DNA of 64,000 bases from Paraburkholderia sp. FT54 (lineage in GTDB: Bacteria > Pseudomonadota > Gammaproteobacteria > Burkholderiales > Burkholderiaceae), in contig NZ_CP134196.1 of the NCBI RefSeq assembly GCF_031585635.1, forward strand, positions 1,364,001-1,428,000, read 5' to 3'. Position numbers and translations under genes: made by a program. The notes under the pieces are model-generated. The model saw nothing but the letters and a program-made list of their open reading frames with translations, had not been told where the DNA came from and searched no databases. Positions 37,901 to 47,106 of the stretch are shown one piece after another (position 1 is the stretch's first letter; each line of letters begins with the position of its first letter).

Positions 37901-38154
37901 CGACCGGCGCGTCGCAGAACAGCCGGCATTCCATCGGCACCGGCGTGATTGGCGGCATGTTGGGCGCGACCGGCGTCGCCGTCTTCTTCATTCCGATGTT
38001 TTTCTTCCTGCTCGAATCGATTAGCGGGCGCCGCGTCGCAAAAAAGAAAAAGAGTGCCATGCCGGAAGGACGGGACGAACGCGCACCGTCCGATTCGCCC
38101 TCAGTGGCTAACAGTTCGACGGGTATGCAGCCCGGCACGAAGCAGGATGATTGA
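34924..38154 (+). CDS. RND multidrug efflux pump, HAE1 family
   Basis: A 1076-residue inner-membrane proton/drug antiporter like AcrB and MexF. The proton relay is present: two adjacent aspartates in GIVVDDAIVVIENVE (near residue 411) and the lysine in AAKNAILIFEFAV (near 942). Twelve helices and two large periplasmic loops are evident, and the N-terminus FCIDRPIFASVISIVI is typical of the family. It exports hydrophobic drugs, solvents or dyes with the adaptor and outer-membrane factor genes. The last 45 residues are a polar tail. Confidence 0.95.
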   Translation: MKLSHFCIDRPIFASVISIVIALGGLLAMFALPVAQYPEITPPQITITASYPGASADVVANNVAAPIEQQVNGADNMIYMTSSSSSTGSLTINVFFRNGTNPDLAQVDVQNRVNLALPQLPQSVQSQGVQVQKKSSAFMMVIAVYSADNRVDSTYVANYANVYVLDALKRIPGANQASIFGTPDYAMRIWLRPDRMAQLGITATDVQNAVANQNQQFAVGRLGQAPTGAPVEQSFAVTTSGRLSSPAEFGDIIIRASSNGAAIVRLKDVGRAELGQKDYSIRSRFQGKPATVIAVYQQPGANALDVSKQVRATLADMKRSFPEGVDYSIAMDTTDFTRASIADVVKTFFEAVVLVVIVVFVFLQNFRATLIPVLAVPVSILGTFMGMAALGFSINMLTMFGMVLAIGIVVDDAIVVIENVERNMREFNLSPNAAAKRAMDEVSGPVVTIVLVMCAVFVPVAFLGGITGQMYKQFAITIAISVILSGIVALTLSPALAAVLLKPRSHEKNRFFRWFDNAFARVTAGYSRAVAFAIRRFVVALWVFAGMVVLAVTMMRSIPHAFLPPEDQGYLLGAVIMPDAASLDRTGRVSSRVTDYFAKQAAVSSVTVVDGYSLLDNQTMNNASTFFVGLKGFDERYSWANIRTQNAHALLLGAYQALSRIEESIVVPVNPPSIPGLGTTGGTEMWIQSKGDATTAQLAHVVHDFVARAKARPELAGVTSTFNAFSQQLRVDVDRDRAATLGVPIDEIYSTMQTMFGSLYVSQFNQSSRLWQVILQAEPSYRLKPTDLDQVFVRSATGTMVPLKSVVTYRYVAGPSLMTRFNDFPAVMVTANAAPGHSSGEVIGVLEELARTMPAGYGVGWSGEAYEARQSGGTSGLVFVFGLVMVFLILAAQYERWSLPVGVLMAVPFALFGALLAILSRGLNNDVYFQIGLTMLVALAAKNAILIFEFAVLNRAQGASAFDAAMTAARDRLRPIVMTSFAFILGCVPLAIATGASQNSRHSIGTGVIGGMLGATGVAVFFIPMFFFLLESISGRRVAKKKKSAMPEGRDERAPSDSPSVANSSTGMQPGTKQDD

Positions 38155-38155
38155 C

Positions 38156-39601
38156 ATGCGTGCAGTCGGTTCAAGTTTTTCCTGGGTGTCGGTATTCGGG
38201 CTTTGCCTGTGTCTGGGTGGATGCGTGTTGGGCCCCGACTATGCCCGGCCGTCTATCGAAACACCTGCCACGTTCCGCTTTGCGGAGGGTACGCAGACGC
38301 AAATCGCCGATACGGCATGGTGGGCGCAGTTCGGCGATCCCGTGCTGAACGATCTGATCGCAACGGCGCTCGCGCAAAACCGGGATCTGAAAATCGCAGC
38401 AGCTCGAGTCGACGAGTATCGCGGTCAATTCGTCAGCACGCGCTCGCAGTTGTTTCCGCAGGTCAGCGCCGGCTTTGACGCCGGTCGCCAGCGCATCTCG
38501 CCGCTTGCGCAGGCATCGCTGCCGGCGGGTGCCGGTTCTGTCTTCAACTCGTTCAATGCCACGCTGCCCATCTCATGGGAGATCGACGTGTTCGGCCGCG
38601 TGCGGCGTCAGACCGAAGCCGCGCGCGCGAATCTGCTCGCCAGCGAGGAAGGCCAGCGGGCCACCATCCTCTCGCTAGTCGCGTCCGTTGCCGCCTCTTA
38701 TATCAATCTGCGCAGTCTCGATCAGCAACTCGAGATTGCCAAAGCGACCGCGGCGAGCCGTGCGGGCTCGGTAAAAGTCTTCGAACTGCGCTTCAAGGGC
38801 GGGCAAATCTCGCAGGTCGAACTCGCGCAAAGTCAGTCGGAATACGAGGCGTCACTCGCGGACGTTCCCGCCATTGAGGCGCAGATCGGGCAGCAGGAAG
38901 ACGCGCTCTCCATACTGCTCGGCCGCAACCCGGGCCCCGTTCTTCGTGGCCGCACGCTCGACCAACTTCAGTCCCCGGCGGTGCCGGCCGGTTTGCCCTC
39001 GGCCCTGCTCGAGCGCCGGCCGGACGTGCTGCAGGCGGAACAGAACCTGATCGGCGCCAATGCCCTGATCGGCGCCGCCCGCGCGCTTTATTTTCCCCAG
39101 ATTTCGCTGACCGGGCTGCTGGGTTCGTCGAGCACGCAATTGAGCACGCTCTTCAGTGGGCCTGCGAACGCCTGGTCGTTCGCGGGCGCGCTCACGCAGC
39201 CGATCTTCTCCGCCGGTAACATTGCCGGACAGCTCGAACAGGCCAAGGCGCGCCAGCAACAAGCTCTGTATGCCTATCAGAAGTCGGTTCAGACCGCATT
39301 CCAGGAAGTCAGCGACGCACTGCTCGGCGTCGAGAAGTCTCGCGAACGGCTGACCGCGCAAGAGCGCCAGGTCGACGCGCTGGGCACCTATGCAAGGCTC
39401 GCGCGACAGCGCTACGACGGCGGCTACACCAGCTACATGGAGGTCCTCGACGCCGAGCGCAGTCTGTTCAGTGCGCAACTGGCCTACACGCAAACCCGCA
39501 GCAACGAATTCACCTCGCTCGTTATCCTTTACAAGGCGCTGGGCGGTGGTTGGGGCGTCGACGCGCCGGACGGCATTGTTCAGCGGGGTGAAACCAGATA
39601 G
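38156..39601 (+). CDS. RND outer-membrane factor lipoprotein, NodT/OprM family
   Basis: A 481-residue TolC-like channel. The lipobox LCLGGC places the lipidated Cys at about residue 23, followed by the family start GPDYARPSIETPATF. The two repeated OEP domains contain EIDVFGRVRRQTEAARANLL and, near residue 345, a segment with RALYFPQISLTGLLG. The ATG at 38156 has AGGA eight bases upstream; an ATG at 38147 overlaps the pump's stop codon. It completes the adaptor-pump-channel set and ends the operon. Confidence 0.93.
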   Translation: MRAVGSSFSWVSVFGLCLCLGGCVLGPDYARPSIETPATFRFAEGTQTQIADTAWWAQFGDPVLNDLIATALAQNRDLKIAAARVDEYRGQFVSTRSQLFPQVSAGFDAGRQRISPLAQASLPAGAGSVFNSFNATLPISWEIDVFGRVRRQTEAARANLLASEEGQRATILSLVASVAASYINLRSLDQQLEIAKATAASRAGSVKVFELRFKGGQISQVELAQSQSEYEASLADVPAIEAQIGQQEDALSILLGRNPGPVLRGRTLDQLQSPAVPAGLPSALLERRPDVLQAEQNLIGANALIGAARALYFPQISLTGLLGSSSTQLSTLFSGPANAWSFAGALTQPIFSAGNIAGQLEQAKARQQQALYAYQKSVQTAFQEVSDALLGVEKSRERLTAQERQVDALGTYARLARQRYDGGYTSYMEVLDAERSLFSAQLAYTQTRSNEFTSLVILYKALGGGWGVDAPDGIVQRGETR

Positions 39602-39718
39602 GAAAAGGCGCTGCAGGGTTCACCCATAGTGATCAGCGGGCGGGACAGGAGCGAGAGCCGCGGACCGGACATCAATGCCAAGGCGTTCTCATTCCCCGCA
39701 TGCTGCCGCCCAGGTCAC

Positions 39719-41671
39719 TCAGTCCGCTCCACCCGCATGCGAAGGCTGGCGCGCATGCTGCAGGCTCGATGCCGCCTGGCATTCCTCGATCATCGCGCGG
39801 AAGGTGGGGGCCGCATGCGAAGCGCCGGTCGCGCCCATTTCCGGACTGCCCTCCGGCGCACCGCCCACGCCGACCACCAGCGTCGCCCGCGGCCGCCATT
39901 CGCGCGTGCGCCGCAGCATGTTGCGCAGGTACGGCGGCGATTCCGGCGCGTCGAGCGAGACGATGCAGATGATCGGCGCGTCCCTGAAACTCGGCTCGTC
40001 GGCGCGCGCGCTGCGATAGCCCGAGTGCGTGGCCATCATCGGCGTGAGGCCCTGGCGGCCGAGCAGTTGCACCGCGATCGCGGTGGTGACTTCGTCGAAC
40101 GAACCGCGTCCGGGTACGCACAGCACGGAAGTTTTTTCGGGTTCATGGCGCAGTTGCGGGTGGGCCGAAATATGGCTGTCGTGCCGTTCGGAAAGATCGG
40201 CCGAGGCCGAAGCGAGCAGCGCGCTCGCGGTGTCGGCGGGGTCGGTGCGCGTGAGGCGGTCCGGCAAGCCATCCGCGATTTCCAGGTTTTCGACGATGTC
40301 CACCAGCGCGTCGTTGATGCGCTGCATCTGGTCCGGCATCAGCACGCCGCGCATCGCATCGTTGCGGGCGAGCTTGAGACCTTCGAGCGCGACCTTGTCG
40401 TAGTAGTCGATCAGCGACATCTCGCGCAACAGCCGCTCCGCCTGCACGATGGCTTCGTGCGGATCGTCCGCGAGCAGCCGCTGATAAAAGTTCTGCGCGG
40501 GCGTGAGCGCGGGCTGATCGCCCAGCAGCACCGTGAGAAAGTTCAGCCGGTCCGCGTAGCGTCCCAGCGTGACCACGCACAGCGTGAGCGGCGTCGACAG
40601 AACCAGGCCGATCGGCCCCCACAGCCAGCTCCAGAAAATCGCCGCCACCACCACCGCGAGCGGCGACAGCCCGGAGCGGTGGCCGTACAGCAGCGGCTCG
40701 GCGATCTGCCCGGCCACCACGTCGACGACGATGAACAGGATCAGCGTATAGACCGCCATGGTCCATTGCGGCTGAATCGCGGCCGCGAGAAAGACCGCGA
40801 GAATCGCGGCGATCCAGATGCCGATATACGGCACGAAGCGCAGCAAGGCGGCGATCACGCCGAACAGCAGCGCACCCGGCACGCCGATGATCGCAAGACC
40901 GATGGCGATCACGCCGCCCGCGCTGAGATTCACGCCGAGCTGCGCGACGAAATAGCGGGACAGACGCACGGCGGCGTCGTTGATCGCGGTGGTGGTGCGA
41001 TGCAGATCGCGCGAGCCGAACAGGCTGATCAAACGGTCGCGCAAATCCTCGCGTTGCAGCAGGATGAAAATCGTCACGACCAGCACGATGAAGGTCGTTT
41101 CGATCGGCGCGATGGCCGGCGACAGCGCGCGTTGCGCGAGCTGCATCGGCGTGGGCGACGGCTCGTGCACTTCGACCGGCTGCGGCACGGCGGGCGCATT
41201 GCGCGCGGCGCGTCCGGTGGGACGCGGCGGGTTCGGCTTGGGCGGGGCCACGCGCTGCAGGGCGACGGCGGCGCGGCTCATCAGCGAATCGGCGCGGCCG
41301 ACGGTTTTTTCCTGAACCGTTTCGATCTTCTGCTCGATCGCCTCCTGATACTGCGGCAGGTCGGCCGCGAGTTGCACGAGTTGCGCGCCGATCAGCGCGC
41401 CGACCGCGAGCAGGCTGGCCAATGCGAACAACACGGCGATGAAGATCGACGGCAATTGCCCCATATGGAAACGCCGCAACATCTGCACGAGCGGAGCGAG
41501 CAGGAAGCTGAGCAACACCGACAACGTAATCGGGATCAGCACCGCGCGGCCGAAGTACAACCCGCACACCACCACCACGCCGGTAATCACCGACGCGAGG
41601 CCATGCAGACTCGGCGTGCCCGGCGGGTAAACGCGGTTCGGCCGCCCAGGCGGCGGTAACGAGATTTTCAT
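39719..41671 (-). CDS. AI-2E family (UPF0118/PerM) membrane protein with extra C-terminal domain
   Basis: A 650-residue protein from the ATG at 41671. The first 390 residues match the AI-2E/PerM family: helices from about 30 (ASVITGVVVVCGLYFGRA), a Pro-rich linker near 130-165, and the conserved region LLRFVPYIGIWIAAILAV followed by VDVVAGQIAEPLLYGH. After about 400 there is a soluble extension of roughly 250 residues, ending in a domain that starts SVLCVPGRGSFDEVTTAIAV and contains ICIVSLDAPESPPYL; this looks like an alpha/beta (receiver- or B12-binding-like) fold that E. coli PerM/TqsA lack. Members export or exchange small solutes; autoinducer-2 export is shown only for a few. The DUF445 gene lies upstream on the same strand. 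Confidence 0.82.
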   Translation of the reverse strand: MKISLPPPGRPNRVYPPGTPSLHGLASVITGVVVVCGLYFGRAVLIPITLSVLLSFLLAPLVQMLRRFHMGQLPSIFIAVLFALASLLAVGALIGAQLVQLAADLPQYQEAIEQKIETVQEKTVGRADSLMSRAAVALQRVAPPKPNPPRPTGRAARNAPAVPQPVEVHEPSPTPMQLAQRALSPAIAPIETTFIVLVVTIFILLQREDLRDRLISLFGSRDLHRTTTAINDAAVRLSRYFVAQLGVNLSAGGVIAIGLAIIGVPGALLFGVIAALLRFVPYIGIWIAAILAVFLAAAIQPQWTMAVYTLILFIVVDVVAGQIAEPLLYGHRSGLSPLAVVVAAIFWSWLWGPIGLVLSTPLTLCVVTLGRYADRLNFLTVLLGDQPALTPAQNFYQRLLADDPHEAIVQAERLLREMSLIDYYDKVALEGLKLARNDAMRGVLMPDQMQRINDALVDIVENLEIADGLPDRLTRTDPADTASALLASASADLSERHDSHISAHPQLRHEPEKTSVLCVPGRGSFDEVTTAIAVQLLGRQGLTPMMATHSGYRSARADEPSFRDAPIICIVSLDAPESPPYLRNMLRRTREWRPRATLVVGVGGAPEGSPEMGATGASHAAPTFRAMIEECQAASSLQHARQPSHAGGAD

Positions 41672-41802
41672 GAGCACACTTTCCGATTGAGACGCGCTGT
41701 CGTTCTTATGCTGGCCGCTCGCGGACACAAGGAGGCCGGACAAACGCATGAGCAATTCATATGCCCGGATTGTAGGCGCTTTGACCCGAGACGGCCTATT
41801 GC

Positions 41803-43083
41803 TCAGCCCATGTGCAGACGCAGCAGCCCGAGCAGTTGCGAGCTCGCATACAGCAGCAGGCCGATAAACCCGCCGACAATCGTTCCGTTGATGCGGATAT
41901 ATTGCAGATCCTTGCCAATGTTCAGCTCGATCTGCCGCGACATCTCGCGCGAGTCCCAGTTCTTGACGGTATCGCTGATATGGCGCGTCAGGAACTGCGC
42001 GAAGTCCGGCGCCATCGCGCGTGCCGCGTCTTCGAGGTGGTCGTTCAGCGATTGGCGCAACGCCGGATCGTGCGCGAGTTCGCGGCCGACCCATTGGCCC
42101 ATCGCCACCACGCGCGCATGCAAGGCCGAGTCGCTGCTTTGCAGATCGCGCTTGAGCCACGCGCGCAATTCGCCCCACATGTCTTTCACATACGAACTGA
42201 GCGCGTCGCCTTCCACGAGATAGCGTTTCAGCTCCTCGCCTTTTTGCAGGAACGCGGGATCGGTTTTGAGCTTGACGATCAGCTTGTGCGCGGCCTCGTC
42301 GAACTTCTGGCGCAGCTGATGCGTGGGGTTCTCGCTGATCTGTTCGAGCATGCGGTTCACCGCCTTGGCGATAACTTCGGCGCCTTTCTCGCCGAGCCAT
42401 GCCGAAGGCAGGATCTTCTCCATCGTCGGGTATTCGCTCTTCACCCAATCGACGATCCGTTCGGCGATGAATTCGCGCGCGTGCGGTTCGCGCAGCAGCG
42501 CCACCACCTGTTCGATGCCGGCGTCGAGCAGTTCCTGATGACGGCCGTCTTTGGTGAGCGTGTCGAGAATGGCGCCCATCGATTGCGACAGATCCACCTT
42601 GGCCAGCACGTCACGTAGCGCGTCCTTGATGAACACCTGAATGCGCACGTCGTCGGTCAATTCCAGAATGCCGCTGGTGAGCTTGACGACGTAGTCGCCC
42701 AGACGCGCGGTGTTGGCCGGCTGCGTCAGCCAGCCGGTGATGCTTTGCGCCGGGTCGTGTTTCTGGATCAGGCCGACCAGCGAGGGTACATCCAGAAACT
42801 TGTCCTGCACGAACACCGCGAGGTTGTCGGCGATCTTGTGCTTGTTCCGCGGAATGATCGCGGTGTGCGCGGAGACGACCGGGATCGGCACGCGGCGAAA
42901 CAGGGCGGCCACCGCGAACCAGTCGGCGAGTGCGCCTACCATCGCGGCCTCGGCGATCGCCTTGATGCCGTCCACCCAGATGCCGCGCGGCATGAAAGCG
43001 GTCACCACGAAAACGCAGGCGGCGGCGAGCAACAGCAGTAACGGGGTGCGCTTGGCCTTCTTCAGTTCGATTGTTTTGTTCAT
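41803..43083 (-). CDS. DUF445 family membrane protein
   Basis: A 426-residue protein with two N-terminal helices (LLLLLAAACVFVVTAFM and an ADWFAVAALFRR segment), a long amphipathic soluble middle part with repeats of charged helices, and a C-terminal helix (GGFIGLLLYASSQLLGLLRL). The motif GALADWFAVAALFRRVPIP marks DUF445 (YjiN in E. coli). The biochemical role is unknown. The ATG at 43083 lacks a strong ribosome binding site but begins a normal family N-terminus. It reads toward the AI-2E family gene, 131 bases away, and is divergent from the nuclease pair. Confidence 0.85.
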   Translation of the reverse strand: MNKTIELKKAKRTPLLLLLAAACVFVVTAFMPRGIWVDGIKAIAEAAMVGALADWFAVAALFRRVPIPVVSAHTAIIPRNKHKIADNLAVFVQDKFLDVPSLVGLIQKHDPAQSITGWLTQPANTARLGDYVVKLTSGILELTDDVRIQVFIKDALRDVLAKVDLSQSMGAILDTLTKDGRHQELLDAGIEQVVALLREPHAREFIAERIVDWVKSEYPTMEKILPSAWLGEKGAEVIAKAVNRMLEQISENPTHQLRQKFDEAAHKLIVKLKTDPAFLQKGEELKRYLVEGDALSSYVKDMWGELRAWLKRDLQSSDSALHARVVAMGQWVGRELAHDPALRQSLNDHLEDAARAMAPDFAQFLTRHISDTVKNWDSREMSRQIELNIGKDLQYIRINGTIVGGFIGLLLYASSQLLGLLRLHMG

Positions 43084-43299
43084 CGGCGGCAGGGCGGCGG
43101 GTTCAGGTCGATTGAAGTGATGTGGGGCGCATGGCTCGCGCGTCCGGAAACGCGAGTGTAGCGCCGCTGGTCGGCGCATGTGTCAGGTATGCGGGACTAG
43201 CTTTGCCGCGCCGGCACGGTAACATCTGCGGTCAGACTGCGCCGCCTTGCCCGGCGAGGCAGATTGCAATTGAACGGCATGCAACGGAATGGAGGCACA

Positions 43300-44442
43300 G
43301 TGATCAGGTTTCTGCACACCGCGGACTGGCAGATCGGCACGCAATTCGGCCAGTTCGAGCCGGACGAAGCGGCGCATCTTGCCGAAGCGCGCTTCGAGAC
43401 CGTGCGCCGGATCGCCGCCGAAGCCGCCGCGCGCAATGTCGACGCGGTGCTCGTGGCCGGCGACGTATTCGATCTGCAAACCGTCTCGGACACGGTGATC
43501 CGCCGTCTGTTCGGCGCGCTGCAGGCCTTCGCCGGACCGTGGATCATGCTGCCCGGCAATCACGACGCCGCGCTCGTCGAGAGCGTGTGGACGCGCGCGC
43601 AGCGCCTGAACTGCATCGCGCCGAATGTGCGCGTGGTGCTCGAACCCGGCGTGGTGCTGCTGGATGCCTGCCCGTGCGCGCTGCTGTGCGCGCCGCTCAC
43701 GCAACGCATCACGTATGACGACACCACCGGCTTCTTCGATACCGTGGAGACGCCGCCCGGCTATCACCGCGTCGGACTCGCGCATGGCAGCGTGAGCGGG
43801 ATTCTGCAGGACGGCATCGACTCGTCGAATCCGCTCGCGCCAACGCGGGCCGCGAGCGCGCGTCTGGACTATCTGGCGCTCGGCGACTGGCACGGCCATC
43901 TGCGCGTCAATGAGCGCACCTGGTACGCCGGCACGCACGAGCAGGACCGCTTCCGGGCCAACGATCCGGGCTTCATGCTCGATGTGACGCTGAGCGAGCC
44001 AGGCGCGTCGCCGGTGGTCGAGCCGGTACGGGTCGGTCAATATCAATGGCATCGCTGGGACGAAACCATCGCCGTGCCGACCGATGTCGATTCGCTCAAG
44101 GCGCGCCTCGCCACGCTGGGCAGCCACGACGTGCTGCGCGTGACGGTCGGCGGCATGGCAGCACTGGCCGAGGCCGAAGCGCTTCACGTCGCCGTGGAAG
44201 AAGCGCGAGCCCGCGTGCGGGCCTTGCGCGTCGATCTGAGCGGCCTGCAAGTGCTGCCCACCGACGACGACATCGCCGAACTCGGCGCGCAAAGCGGCTA
44301 CCTCGCGAAGGTCGTGGCGCGTCTGCGCGGCTTGCAGGAAGACCCGCAGTCCGACCCGCAGGAGGTCAGGCGCGCGGCCGAGGCATTGTTGCTTCTGGCG
44401 CGTTTTCAACGTGAACTGCCGCGCGAAGCGAGGTCCGCATGA
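43300..44442 (+). CDS. SbcD/YhaO-like metallophosphoesterase nuclease
   Basis: A 380-residue calcineurin-type phosphoesterase. Metal-binding motifs in order: HTADWQIG, VAGDVFD, LPGNHD, GLAHGS and LGDWHGH. The GTG at 43300 is preferred since GGAGG lies just before it; ATGs at 43264 and 43279 are possible. Proteins of this family form the nuclease half of Mre11/Rad50 or SbcD/SbcC complexes, which cut DNA ends and hairpins. The next gene, an SMC-like ATPase, overlaps by four bases (ATGA), so both are translated together. By size and layout it is nearest to the YhaO branch. Confidence 0.88.
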   Translation: MIRFLHTADWQIGTQFGQFEPDEAAHLAEARFETVRRIAAEAAARNVDAVLVAGDVFDLQTVSDTVIRRLFGALQAFAGPWIMLPGNHDAALVESVWTRAQRLNCIAPNVRVVLEPGVVLLDACPCALLCAPLTQRITYDDTTGFFDTVETPPGYHRVGLAHGSVSGILQDGIDSSNPLAPTRAASARLDYLALGDWHGHLRVNERTWYAGTHEQDRFRANDPGFMLDVTLSEPGASPVVEPVRVGQYQWHRWDETIAVPTDVDSLKARLATLGSHDVLRVTVGGMAALAEAEALHVAVEEARARVRALRVDLSGLQVLPTDDDIAELGAQSGYLAKVVARLRGLQEDPQSDPQEVRRAAEALLLLARFQRELPREARSA

Positions 44443-47063
44443 AGCTGCAAAGTATTGCGATTCAGGAGTTCAAGCAGTTCACCGGAAAGCTCGTCGTCGA
44501 CGATCTGCAGCCCGGTCTGAATCTTTTCGTCGGTCCGAACGAGGCCGGCAAGAGCACCATCGCCGAAGCCGTGCGTGCCGTGTTTCTGGAGCGCTACAAG
44601 GCCTCGCATCTGAAAGATCTGTTGCCGTGGGGCAAGGCGAGCGGGCAGCCGTCGGTTGAAGTGAGTTTCGATCTGGACGGCACGGCGTGCCGTTTGTCGA
44701 AGCAGTTCGTCACGCGCCAGCGCTGCGAGCTGAAGATCGGCCAGAGCGTCTTCGGCGAGGATGAAGCCGAAGACAAGCTCGCGGACCTGCTCGGATTTTC
44801 GCGTCCCGCGCGTGGGCCGTTGAAGGCCGAGAACGCCGGTGTTCCGGGGTTGCTGTGGGTGCAGCAAGGCGGCACGCAGGAAGTGCGCGATTCCACCGGC
44901 CACGCGGCGCAGTATCTGCGCGATGCGTTGTCGCAACTCTCGGGCGGGCGCGAATCGGCCGGAGAGGATGCGCTGATCGCCGCCGTGCAGCGCGAGCTCC
45001 GGCAACTGCTCACCGCGCGTACGCAGAAGTCCACCGGGCCGCTTGCCGAGGCCGAACAGACACTCGTCCGGCTGACCGACGAGCGCAACGAATTCGAACA
45101 GCAGCGTCAACAGTTCGAGGAGAACATCGCGCGCCTCGCCGCGCAGCAGGAAGCCTTCGACGACACGCAACGCAAGCGCCCCTGGGAGCTTCACGAGCAG
45201 AGGGCCTTGCAGGCGCAACTACGGGCCGATGCCGTCGCGCAACTCGAGATCGGCTTGCAAGGGCTCGCGCAGTCGCTGAAGGCGAGCGAAGCCGAACTGG
45301 CGCTGCCATTGCAGCAGGAGCAGAGCGCGCTCGAACTGGAAGCGGCTGTCGCGCGCGAGCGCCAGCAACTCGACGCGCTGCGGGCGAGCGTGGCCGCGGT
45401 GCAGGCCGAGCACGCGGATGCCGCCGCCAGTGTGGCGCAATTCGAGCAGGCTTTCGCCGATGCCAACCGCGCGCTCGAATTGGCCAACGCGGCAGTGACC
45501 GCCGCCGATCTGCGCAGCCAGATCGGACTCTATCGCGCCGAGAGCGAGCGGCTCGAAGCGTCGATCGCCGCTGCCAGCAAAGCGAACGACGCCGTGCTCG
45601 AAGCCGCGCGCGAGGCGGCCACGCTCGAAATCGACGAAACGAAACTGAAGCGGCTCGCGTCGCTTGCCAGCGAGCTGACCGTGCTGCGTGCCCGCACCGA
45701 AGCCGCGATGACGCGCATCGAATACCGCCTGAACGGCCCGATTACCGTCGACGACGAACCCGTGAACGGCGAGGGCGTGCTGCGTCTGGACGAGGAGAAG
45801 CGAATCGGCCTCGGCGCGCTCGGCGAATTGCGGGTGATTCCGGGCGTTTCCGATCTGCCGGCGCGCTTGTCCGAACTCGCGTCGCTCGAAGCCCAGCATG
45901 CCCAGGTGTTGCAGGCGCTCGGCGTCGCGTCGCTCGGCGAGGGCGAAGCGCGGCACGAGCGGTGGAAGGGTGCGCTCGCGCAGCAGAAAAGCCAGGCGAA
46001 GATTCTTGAGGTGCACGCGCCGCAGGGCATCGAGGCGTTGCGCGCGGCGTCGGCGACGGCTGCGGCGCGCATGCAGGCCGCCAATGAGCGGCTGACAGGT
46101 CTGCCTGACGTGTCGGCTGCGCCGCCGCTCGACGAAGCGCGCCGCAACGCTGAGATCGCGCGCGACGCGTTAGAAGCCGCCAGAAAAGTGCTGACCCAGG
46201 CAGCCGATAAAAAATCGACCGGCATGGCGAATGCGGAATCGCTCGCGGCTCAGTTACAACGCAAGGAAGCGCAACTGAACGACGAAACGTTCCGCCACAA
46301 CCGCGCGCAGTGGCAGACAAAAATCGTCGAACAACGCGTGCAGGTCGAGGCATTGCGCAAAGAGCGCGAAGGGCGCGAGCGCGAACTGGAAGCCGCGCGT
46401 CTCGACGATCCGGCGGCCGAGGCGAAGCGCTATCGCGCATCGGCGGAACTCGCGCGCAGCGAGCAGAACGAGCGGCAAGTGAAGATCGCGGGATTGCGCA
46501 GTCAACTGGAGACAGTCGGCGCATCCGGTCTCGGAGAGCGTCTGGCGTCGGTGCAGGCCAAGGTCGAACAGGCTACGCGGCGCAAGGACGAACTCAGCTT
46601 GCGGGCGAGCGCGTTGAGCCTGCTCGACGAAGTGCTGGTCGACGAACGCGACGCCGCGGTGGCGCAATTGCGTGCACCTTTGACCGAACGGCTCGGCCAT
46701 TATCTGAAGCGGATTTTCCCGCAATCGACGATCGCGCTCGGCGACGACCTGAGTCCCGCCACGCTTGAGCGCTTCGGCCGCGCGGATACGCTCGATGCGT
46801 TGAGCTTCGGCACGCGCGAACAACTCGGCATTCTGACGCGGCTTGCCTACGCGGATCTGTTGAAGGCATCCGGCCGGCCGACCTTGCTGATGCTCGACGA
46901 CGCGGCGGTGCATACCGATGCCGCGCGGCGCGATGCAATCAAGCGCGCGCTGATCGATGCGGCCACGCGGCATCAGATTCTGGTGTTCACGTGTCATCCG
47001 GAGTTGTGGGACGATCTTGGTGTGCGGCAGCGGGCGATCGACGACCTGAAGGTGACGGCCTAG
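44439..47063 (+). CDS. SbcC/YhaN-like SMC-type ATPase
   Basis: An 874-residue ATPase. Walker A is VGPNEAGKST (near residue 32-41), the ABC signature is LSFGTREQLGIL (about 783) and Walker B is LLMLDDAAVHTD (about 815). Two long coiled coils lie between (about 190-400 and 530-720). The apex (about 425-500) is a beta-rich insert with ITVDDEPVNG and GELRVIPGV; I see no CxxC zinc hook, unlike Rad50 and SbcC, but as in the YhaN branch. It works with the upstream nuclease in DNA end processing. Codon use is like its neighbours, so no sign of transfer. Confidence 0.88.
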   Translation: MKLQSIAIQEFKQFTGKLVVDDLQPGLNLFVGPNEAGKSTIAEAVRAVFLERYKASHLKDLLPWGKASGQPSVEVSFDLDGTACRLSKQFVTRQRCELKIGQSVFGEDEAEDKLADLLGFSRPARGPLKAENAGVPGLLWVQQGGTQEVRDSTGHAAQYLRDALSQLSGGRESAGEDALIAAVQRELRQLLTARTQKSTGPLAEAEQTLVRLTDERNEFEQQRQQFEENIARLAAQQEAFDDTQRKRPWELHEQRALQAQLRADAVAQLEIGLQGLAQSLKASEAELALPLQQEQSALELEAAVARERQQLDALRASVAAVQAEHADAAASVAQFEQAFADANRALELANAAVTAADLRSQIGLYRAESERLEASIAAASKANDAVLEAAREAATLEIDETKLKRLASLASELTVLRARTEAAMTRIEYRLNGPITVDDEPVNGEGVLRLDEEKRIGLGALGELRVIPGVSDLPARLSELASLEAQHAQVLQALGVASLGEGEARHERWKGALAQQKSQAKILEVHAPQGIEALRAASATAAARMQAANERLTGLPDVSAAPPLDEARRNAEIARDALEAARKVLTQAADKKSTGMANAESLAAQLQRKEAQLNDETFRHNRAQWQTKIVEQRVQVEALRKEREGRERELEAARLDDPAAEAKRYRASAELARSEQNERQVKIAGLRSQLETVGASGLGERLASVQAKVEQATRRKDELSLRASALSLLDEVLVDERDAAVAQLRAPLTERLGHYLKRIFPQSTIALGDDLSPATLERFGRADTLDALSFGTREQLGILTRLAYADLLKASGRPTLLMLDDAAVHTDAARRDAIKRALIDAATRHQILVFTCHPELWDDLGVRQRAIDDLKVTA

Positions 47064-47106
47064 CGCGCTTCAAACGCTTCTCTTCGACCAACGATTCAAG
47101 GACATC

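Noticed and set aside
34924..38154. A heavy-metal (CzcA-type) RND pump
   Set aside because: The proton-relay motifs and N-terminus fit the HAE1 drug-export group.
39629..41659. A 676-codon plus-strand frame
   Set aside because: It is the antisense shadow of the AI-2E family gene; composition is almost only Arg, Gln, His and Asp.
43300..47063. A phage-defence island based on the nuclease-ATPase pair
   Set aside because: The neighbours are ordinary chromosomal genes with normal composition and no mobile element; housekeeping repair is simpler.
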